This document shows positions 59,054 to 64,000 of a stretch of 64,000 bases of DNA, one piece after another. A model generated the notes under the pieces. The model made no database searches and was not told where the DNA came from. It worked only from the letters and a program-made list of their open reading frames with translations. Origin of the DNA: Klebsiella quasivariicola (lineage in GTDB: Bacteria; Pseudomonadota; Gammaproteobacteria; Enterobacterales; Enterobacteriaceae). The stretch is from the NCBI RefSeq assembly GCF_002269255.1, contig NZ_CP022825.1, forward strand, positions 33,897-97,896, given 5' to 3'. The translations under genes and the position numbers were made by a program. How positions within the stretch are numbered: position 1 is the first letter of the stretch; the number at the start of each line of letters is the position of its first letter.

Positions 59054-59647
59054 ATGAGTGAAGAAAAACGCCCTGTACTGAGCCTGAAACGAAAACCGGC
59101 GGAGAACAGCACGGCCCCCTCAGAGGCAACCCCTGCTCCTGGTGTGGTGCGCCGAAAGAAGGTCGTGGTGGTCTCGTCCCCGCCGGCCTGGAAGGCAAAG
59201 AAAGCGAAACTTGAGAAGGCTAAACAAGCGGCCGAAGCCGACGCGCGCAACGCTGCGCCGGCGCCGGATAAAGCGGTAAAGACGCCACCTCCGGTGCGTT
59301 ATCTTCGCCTGCTGCCGCCGGAACAGGCCATCATGACCCTGAAGGCATTCTGGCCACAGCTGTTCGACGGAAACTCACCCCGTCTGCTGGCGACGGGAAT
59401 GCGCGAGCAGCTGTTTGCCGACATTGTGAACCGCGACCTGCCGCTGTCGCATAAACAGGTCATTAAGTGCCTGAAGAGTCTGACCCGGTCTGCGGGCTAT
59501 CTGTCCCGGATGAAGGTGGGGGCCTCCCGCTATGATCTGCAGGGGAATGCCGTTGCGACCGTCACTGCAGAGGAAGCGCAGTACGCCAGTGAGCGCATGA
59601 TGAAGGAGCTGCTGCGGGCTGAACGAAAGATGAGTCAGACCCTTTAA
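59054..59647 (+). CDS. finO: FinO RNA chaperone, fertility inhibitor
   Basis: 197 residues from the ATG at 59054. A basic, disordered N-terminus (VRRKKVVVVSSPPAWKAKKA) is followed by the ProQ/FinO domain (PVRYLRLLPPEQAIMTLKAF, WPQLFDGNSPRLLATGMREQ, LPLSHKQVIKCLKSLTRSAG, YLSRMKVGASRYDLQG). It protects FinP from RNase E and helps it pair with traJ mRNA. It appears intact, so transfer is probably repressed. Confidence 0.96.
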   Translation: MSEEKRPVLSLKRKPAENSTAPSEATPAPGVVRRKKVVVVSSPPAWKAKKAKLEKAKQAAEADARNAAPAPDKAVKTPPPVRYLRLLPPEQAIMTLKAFWPQLFDGNSPRLLATGMREQLFADIVNRDLPLSHKQVIKCLKSLTRSAGYLSRMKVGASRYDLQGNAVATVTAEEAQYASERMMKELLRAERKMSQTL

Positions 59648-59684
59648 TTATATTTACCCATTCCTGATAATTATACTTGGGAAT

Positions 59685-59719
59685 CCTCAGCTAATAGATG
59701 TAACGAAAATTAGCTGAGG
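59685..59719. repeat. Inverted repeat downstream of finO
   Basis: CCTCAGCTAAT and ATTAGCTGAGG, perfect 11-base arms with a 13-base loop, 38 bases after the finO stop. No T-run. Could act as mRNA 3'-end protection or a weak terminator. Confidence 0.6.
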
Positions 59720-59807
59720 GTATGCCTGAAATAGCAACAGGTATTCATTTTATATTTGCCGCATTACAGGCTGCGGCATCATAACTGTCCGTGCAGACAG
59801 ATTCTGG

Positions 59808-60410
59808 ATGACGATGACTGAAAAAATTATTGCTCTCGTAGATTATGAAAATATTGGTACACTTGAAAATGTCCGTCTGTCCCGTTATGAACGCCTTATT
59901 TTATTTACCGGGCCTCAGCAGGAGTTTATACGTTTTCCAGCTGTAACGTATGCAGGTGATATATCGGTAAGCGTATTCCAGGTTTCGAATGTGTCAAAAA
60001 ATAATGTGGACTTCCATCTGGTGTTTGAGCTGGGAAGACTTAGCGCGACTGCACCGGAAGAGACGATATTTCATATTATCTCGAATGATAAAGGCTATGA
60101 TGGCGTCATTGCCGAGCTATGCAGGGCGGGGAGACGATGTTGCCGTATATCATCGCCTTGCTCTGCAGAGAAACCGAAGGCGGCACCTATGGTAATCAGT
60201 AACGATGAAGTGCTGCACCTGACCGATAAAGTCCAGTCATTAAGTAAAAAATCTGCAGGGAACCGCCCGGCGAATACTTCATCCCTGATGAATTATATTA
60301 AATCCCTGTCCGGTAATACAAAAGGCATGGCGCTTTATGGTCGCGTTAAAGAGGAATTAATCAGGCGTGGTGTGATTGCGGTGTATGAGAAAACAGTGGT
60401 CTGGCGATAA
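59808..60410 (+). CDS. PIN/NYN-like domain protein
   Basis: 200 residues; a second ATG two codons later is an alternative start. IIALVDYENIGTLENVRLSR has the first acidic Asp of PIN-like nucleases, NNVDFHLVFELGRLSAT the middle Asp/Glu, and HIISNDKGYDGVIAELCRA the final S-N-D-x-G-[FY]-D motif. The C-terminal part (SLMNYIKSLSGNTKGMALYG) is a helical domain. These features predict a metal-dependent RNA nuclease. Neighbours are unrelated to transfer. Substrate unknown. Confidence 0.8.
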   Translation: MTMTEKIIALVDYENIGTLENVRLSRYERLILFTGPQQEFIRFPAVTYAGDISVSVFQVSNVSKNNVDFHLVFELGRLSATAPEETIFHIISNDKGYDGVIAELCRAGRRCCRISSPCSAEKPKAAPMVISNDEVLHLTDKVQSLSKKSAGNRPANTSSLMNYIKSLSGNTKGMALYGRVKEELIRRGVIAVYEKTVVWR

Positions 60411-60459
60411 TGAAATTAAGACGGCTGTGAATGTTATTTTTATCTAAAAAGGAATCAAT

Positions 60460-61104
60460 ATGTTCAGATATTTCATTCTGCGCCCTGAGCAGCAGTTATT
60501 CTGTTATTTATACGGCTGCGCGCTGGCACTGGTTCAGATGGTTTTATTTTCTCCTGTATCCCGGGCAAGCGGATTTTATCTGGTTGCGTTATCTGTCGCG
60601 CTGTTCTGGGCCGGTCTGGCCCTGTACACCCGGCACATCGACCGGATGAGAAAGCCAGAGGTCTCACCGCTGGTCAGTATTCGCGACGGTATTCAGGTGG
60701 TGGCCGAGGTGCCGCGCCATGAAAAGGCCCGGCTGGAATGGGAAATCCTCCGGGATGATGAGGTGTTTCGCCAGCAAAGGTGTCAGCTTACAGGCCTGAC
60801 CGGACGGGTTATCAGCCGGGGGCTGTTGTATACGCCGGCGGTGATGCTGGTCGGTATCGGTATTCTCGCCTGGGGTTCCCCACAGGATGCCATCCGGCTG
60901 ATTAATGCTCTTCGTAATATGCCTGCTGCGGAACTGGTGCATCAGATTGGTTTTGTCCTGTGCCACTTCCTGCAGATTAGCGTCATATCAGTTCTGATTG
61001 CTGATGTTGTAGCCGGGAGAGGACTGCCGAATGTATTTCGCCGCGCGTTGCTCGACAGGCTGCCGGCAGAGTTCTGCCTTATCAGAAGAGGGACAGAAAG
61101 ATGA
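60460..61104 (+). CDS. Inner-membrane protein, unknown
   Basis: 214 residues with AAAAGGAATCAAT before the start. Two N-terminal helices (LFCYLYGCALALVQMVLF, FYLVALSVALFWAGLALY), a cytoplasmic charged loop (VVAEVPRHEKARLEWEILRD), and two more helices (GLLYTPAVMLVGIGILAW, IGFVLCHFLQISVISVLIA). No recognised family. Lies between two putative nuclease genes. Confidence 0.62.
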   Translation: MFRYFILRPEQQLFCYLYGCALALVQMVLFSPVSRASGFYLVALSVALFWAGLALYTRHIDRMRKPEVSPLVSIRDGIQVVAEVPRHEKARLEWEILRDDEVFRQQRCQLTGLTGRVISRGLLYTPAVMLVGIGILAWGSPQDAIRLINALRNMPAAELVHQIGFVLCHFLQISVISVLIADVVAGRGLPNVFRRALLDRLPAEFCLIRRGTER

Positions 61105-61159
61105 GGAAGACGACAGGAAAACGCATCGGGAAAGAAAGGAACATCAGGGAATAAAATAC

Positions 61160-61810
61160 ATGGCAAAGATATTAATGATGGCGGGCAGTACCGTTGTTGT
61201 GCTGAGTTTGCTGGGATTTCTGGTGCTGCTTCTGAAAGGACGCGCAGTAACGAAGACTTCCCCGGTTCTGAGGTCACTGAAAGCCCTGGGTATTCGCCCC
61301 TCAGAGGCTGAGCAACGGTTGTGTCGCCAGCGGGTCTGGGTGGGTAATGACACACTGATGACGCCACGGGAACAACATTTTTTCCGGGCATTGCTGAGGC
61401 ATACCAGCCGAACACGCTGGCTGTTGTGTCCTCAGGTCCGGGTGGCAGATATTGCCACACTCTCTCCCCATATCCGGCCACGATCCCGGACCTGGTGGCA
61501 ACTCTTCCGGATGGCATCACAGTGGCACTGCGATGTGGTCATCGTTGACATCCATACCTTCGCTATCATCGGCGCAGTTGAACTGGATGATGCCTCACAC
61601 CAGAAAAAACACCGTATCCGGCGCGATATTCTGCTGGAAGAGGTTCTGAGGCAGGCCGGCATTCCACTACTACGCGATCGGGATTCGGAGAGTCTGGTAA
61701 GAAAGGTCGTAGAGTTTCTGAAATACCGGGAAGCCGGTGCTGAAGAAAAATCCATAACCGTTATGAAATCAACGACAAAGCATAGCGAACACAAGGAGAA
61801 AGAAAAATGA
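61160..61810 (+). CDS. DUF2726-family protein with N-terminal membrane anchor
   Basis: 216 residues from the ATG at 61160; the longer frame lies inside the preceding gene. A membrane helix at about 9-26 (VVVLSLLGFLVLLL), then the DUF2726 domain: LMTPREQHFFRALLR, VRVADIATL, CDVVIVDIHTFAIIGAVELD, DDASHQ and LRQAGIPLLR. The D...ELDD arrangement resembles PD-(D/E)XK nucleases; catalysis is not demonstrated. It overlaps the next gene by four bases. Confidence 0.8.
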   Translation: MAKILMMAGSTVVVLSLLGFLVLLLKGRAVTKTSPVLRSLKALGIRPSEAEQRLCRQRVWVGNDTLMTPREQHFFRALLRHTSRTRWLLCPQVRVADIATLSPHIRPRSRTWWQLFRMASQWHCDVVIVDIHTFAIIGAVELDDASHQKKHRIRRDILLEEVLRQAGIPLLRDRDSESLVRKVVEFLKYREAGAEEKSITVMKSTTKHSEHKEKEK

Positions 61811-62115
61811 TTATCGCCGCTGAAGTGAAACGTGATGAACAGGGGTACTGGACACATCCTGCGCTGGTACGAAGTGGCTGTGAAACTTCCGCAGAATTAA
61901 GTTACTGGCTCAGAACCCATAAACTCCAGTGCTTTGTGATAACAATGCGCGATGAAGCGCCTGAAGCTTTCGCTGCCGGATTTACGGATGAAGCCCCGAA
62001 TGCCCGTGGCTGGATACCGGAGCCACCGGATGATGATGGCTGGTTTCTGGGATCTGTCCACGATACCGGCGACGGACCCGTCTGCTACTGGTTTCGTCAT
62101 ACCACAAAATCCTGA
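61807..62115 (+). CDS. Small conserved plasmid protein, unknown
   Basis: 102 residues, overlapping the DUF2726 gene by four bases (coupled). MIIAAEVKRDEQGYWTHPAL and PPDDDGWFLGSVHDTGDGP recur in proteins near the replicon of many F-type plasmids, as far as remembered. Soluble and acidic; function unknown. Confidence 0.68.
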   Translation: MIIAAEVKRDEQGYWTHPALVRSGCETSAELSYWLRTHKLQCFVITMRDEAPEAFAAGFTDEAPNARGWIPEPPDDDGWFLGSVHDTGDGPVCYWFRHTTKS

Positions 62116-62209
62116 CGCCTCCGCATCGCGTCGTTGTCCAACCTCGGGAACGGGGAAAAGCCAGTTTCCCCGCTCCCGGCGTTTCTTAAACACCCGTTAA
62201 GGAAATACT

Positions 62210-62770
62210 GTGAAAAAAATGAACCGTACGCTCCGCAGATGTTGTCTGTCCGGGCTTATCAGCCTGTCTTTGTTTGCACCAGTTCCGGCCGTGTATGCCG
62301 CCAGCATCGAGACGGGGTATTCGCCGGAAGGAACGGCTCTGCAGCTGGTCCTGAAGACTATTAATTCTGCACAGCAGGAAATCCGGCTGATGGGCTATTC
62401 CTTCACCTCACCCGAAGTCGCCGGCGCGCTTGTCAGGGCAAAACAGCGTGGTCTCGATGTGAAAGTGGTTCTGGACTGGAAAGCCAATACAGGCAGGCAA
62501 AACAAGGCGAGTCTGGCGGCCATGAATCTTCTGGTCAATGCCGGTATCCCGGTTCGCACAGTGTCGCAGTACAAAATCATGCACGATAAAGTCATTATTG
62601 CTGACGGCCGTAATGTTGAAGTGGGGTCTTTTAACTACACTCGAGCCGCTGATCGGTTCAATTCAGAGAACGTGCTAGTCGTGTGGGATGAACCAGTCGT
62701 TGCTCAACGCTATCTCCAGCACTGGCAAACTCGGTGGGAGATGGGAAAAGACTGGAGTTCCTCGTATTAA
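62210..62770 (+). CDS. Secreted phospholipase D-type (HKD) endonuclease
   Basis: 186 residues from a GTG with AAGGAAATACT upstream (ATG three codons in is alternative). Signal peptide ending PAVYA, then one HKD motif: HDKVIIADGRNVEVGSFNYT at about 124-143, with RLMGYSFTSPEVAGALVRAK before it. It belongs to the Nuc-type periplasmic endonucleases that act as dimers and are common next to IncF/IncN replicons. Role for the plasmid unclear. Confidence 0.9.
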   Translation: MKKMNRTLRRCCLSGLISLSLFAPVPAVYAASIETGYSPEGTALQLVLKTINSAQQEIRLMGYSFTSPEVAGALVRAKQRGLDVKVVLDWKANTGRQNKASLAAMNLLVNAGIPVRTVSQYKIMHDKVIIADGRNVEVGSFNYTRAADRFNSENVLVVWDEPVVAQRYLQHWQTRWEMGKDWSSSY

Positions 62771-62905
62771 CCTCCTCGCTCAATAGCCTGCTCATTGCGC
62801 CAACAAGGGCAGGTTATATAACAAAAAATAACGTAACTCTCGCTGCATCCAGCGACGTGTAGTATCTTTGTTCAAGTATTCAGTTATATGCTTGAGGAGG
62901 CAGAG

Positions 62906-63175
62906 ATGTCACAGGTCGTTAACGGAGTTACTTCCTCATCTAAACGTCCCTATAGGAAGGGCAACCCTGTTTCTGCGGCAGAACGTCAGCAGAAAGCTGT
63001 TGCCCGAAAAAAAGCGACGCACAAAGAGGTGAGAGTATTTGTGCGGGACAAGCTTAAAAACCAGCTTCAAATCATGTGTGAGAATGAAGGAATTACTCAG
63101 GCAGCAATGATTGAGAGGCTGATTGAAAGGGAATCAGCGAAACTAGGAATCGACGTAACGACGTCACATTCTTGA
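62906..63175 (+). CDS. repA2: RepA2/CopB transcriptional repressor of repA1
   Basis: 89 residues from the ATG at 62906, which has GAGGAGG upstream (the ATG at 62888 precedes that ribosome site). Basic: SSSKRPYRKGNPVSAAERQQ, then VRVFVRDKLKNQLQIMCENE and TQAAMIERLIERE, a ribbon-helix-helix repressor. It represses the repA1 promoter to control copy number in FII replicons. Confidence 0.95.
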   Translation: MSQVVNGVTSSSKRPYRKGNPVSAAERQQKAVARKKATHKEVRVFVRDKLKNQLQIMCENEGITQAAMIERLIERESAKLGIDVTTSHS

Positions 63176-63280
63176 TCATGCCTGCTATGAGTGCTAGATT
63201 ACTGAACGTTTAGAATTCTTGGCTGGCCACACCATAAGGTGGCAGGGAGCTGGTTTTGTGGATGTTTACCCGGAACCAGA

Positions 63281-63365
63281 AAGTAAAAACCCCGATAATC
63301 TTCTTCAATCTTGGCGGAAGGAAAAGATTAACGGGGCCCTAATAAACTGCATAGAAGCTGTTGCT
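63281..63365 (-). ncRNA. copA: CopA/IncRNA antisense regulator of repA1
   Basis: Within the repA1 leader, CCCCGATAATCTT ... AAGATTAACGGGG (63290-63336) is the long stem of CopT/CopA with the CTTGGCGG loop (U-turn YUNR type) that starts pairing. On the minus strand it ends in GGGGTTTTTAC, a terminator. The 5' end lies near 63365, opposite the small stem GCATAG/CTATGC. It blocks tap translation and so RepA1. Ends approximate. Confidence 0.85.
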
Positions 63366-63386
63366 CTATGCAGGGAGTATATGTAC

Positions 63387-63464
63387 ATGCTCAGAAAACT
63401 TCAAGCTCAGTTTCTGTGTCATTCGCTCCTTCTGTGCAACATAAGCGCAGGAAGCGGTGACTGA
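63387..63464 (+). CDS. tap: Tap leader peptide for repA1
   Basis: 25 residues, MLRKLQAQFLCHSLLLCNIS plus AGSGD, ending at a TGA that overlaps the repA1 start. In R1 the equivalent 24-residue peptide (ending SAGWCD) must be translated for ribosomes to reach repA1; the SLLLxxxSAG ending is conserved. Another ATG lies two codons upstream (63381). Confidence 0.85.
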   Translation: MLRKLQAQFLCHSLLLCNISAGSGD

Positions 63465-64000
63465 TCATAACCAACAAAGCTCATGCAAGTATGTTCAGGT
63501 AAACAATCCTGAACCTGTTTTCACGGTTCCCCAGGACTACACTCCCTGGCCTTTCTCGCTGAAACTTATGGTAAAAGCCAATGGTTTCACTGAAAGCTTC
63601 AGTTTCGATATCGCATCAGCGATGTCGCGTAGGGACGGAATACGAAAACGTAAACCCCCATTTTTGCGCCGCAGAGCGATGAATGCGTTGCTCATGGCGA
63701 TGTGTTTTTATTACGATCCCCTGTCAAATAAAGTTCTGCGCTCACTCAGGGAGATTGCCCTGGAGTGCGGACTTGCAACTAAATCTCTTTCTGGCGAAGT
63801 GTCCATTACACGAGCAATCAGGGCACTGGAATCGCTGGAAAAAGATTTTGAATTTGTTGCCTGCTCATCGGATTGCTATTCAACTGCTGAGATTTTTTTC
63901 ACCCCTAAGCTGTTCGAATTTCTTGGCGTATTTCCACTCTCTCTGAGCGAAGCCAGACTGAAGTGTCTGGCCGCCAAAAACAGCGGCAGGGAGAGTGCAG
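63457..64000 (+). CDS. repA1: RepA1 replication initiator, FII family (3' end outside window)
   Basis: 181 codons from a GTG overlapping the tap stop by eight bases; the frame is open to the window edge. VTDHNQQSSCKYVQVNNPEP has the arrangement of R1 RepA (VTDLHQTYYRQVKNPNP), followed by KPPFLRRRAMNALLMAMCFY, YDPLSNKV, and EIALECGLATKSLSGEVSIT, all conserved in FII-type initiators. It opens the plasmid origin in cis. Divergence from R1 RepA suggests the IncFII(K) group (inference). Confidence 0.95.
   Translation, partial: MTDHNQQSSCKYVQVNNPEPVFTVPQDYTPWPFSLKLMVKANGFTESFSFDIASAMSRRDGIRKRKPPFLRRRAMNALLMAMCFYYDPLSNKVLRSLREIALECGLATKSLSGEVSITRAIRALESLEKDFEFVACSSDCYSTAEIFFTPKLFEFLGVFPLSLSEARLKCLAAKNSGRESA

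Noticed and set aside
1..64000. Insertion sequences, integrons or resistance genes
   Set aside because: No transposase, integrase, terminal inverted repeats or resistance protein was recognised anywhere in the window.

Overview
The window is a continuous piece of a conjugative IncF-type plasmid, most likely the IncFII(K) class carried by Klebsiella and related Enterobacteriaceae. The evidence is an F-like tra region in F gene order, an F-type leading region (ardA, ssb, psiB, psiA, hok/sok), and an FII-type replication control unit (repA2/copB, copA, tap, repA1) running off the right edge. The Klebsiella assignment is an inference from protein character. No insertion sequence, integron or resistance gene is seen, so this is backbone.

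Left end (1-5715): stability and SOS. A ParA fragment and ParB of the P1-prophage type are followed by a recognisable P1-like parS. Then comes a minus-strand umuDC-type operon with a LexA box, and an R1-type actin partition locus (parM/stbA, parR/stbB with an upstream iteron tract). The ParR protein carries a tandem duplication of its DNA-binding region.

Leading region (5716-24545), almost all plus strand: an orphan adenine methylase, DUF1380 and other small proteins, ArdB/KlcA- and ArdA-type antirestriction proteins, SSB, DUF905, a 666-residue ParB-like protein, PsiB/PsiA (anti-SOS), hok/mok/sok, a RelE/HigB-type toxin with two XRE antitoxins, a methyltransferase-like protein without a visible motif IV, and a second ArdB-like protein. 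Four related 0.4-0.6 kb structured repeats (about 11131, 17601, 20391, 23091) precede ssb and three unknown or antirestriction genes. They look like copies of the F single-strand promoter Frpo. The proteins behind copies 2-4 share an N-terminal peptide. Because oriT nicks the minus strand with the leading region entering first, the minus strand is exactly the template that would allow early expression in the recipient.

oriT and transfer region (24065-59650): gene X transglycosylase, oriT (nic, TraI hairpin, phased GANTC TraM sites), traM, finP, traJ, traY, then traALEKBPV, a cluster of seven small unknown membrane or exported proteins, traC, trbI, traW, traU, trbC, traN, small membrane proteins at the trbE position, traF, a trbA-position gene, traQ, trbB, a trbF-position gene, traH, traG, a traS-like gene, two unknown genes where traT is expected, traD, traI, traX and finO. 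Together these encode the relaxosome, coupling protein, F-type type IV secretion system and pilus, mating-pair stabilisation, and the FinOP fertility-inhibition circuit.

Right end (59650-64000): a PIN/NYN-like protein, a membrane protein, a DUF2726 protein, a small conserved protein, a secreted HKD nuclease, and repA2-copA-tap-repA1 (repA1 truncated by the window edge).
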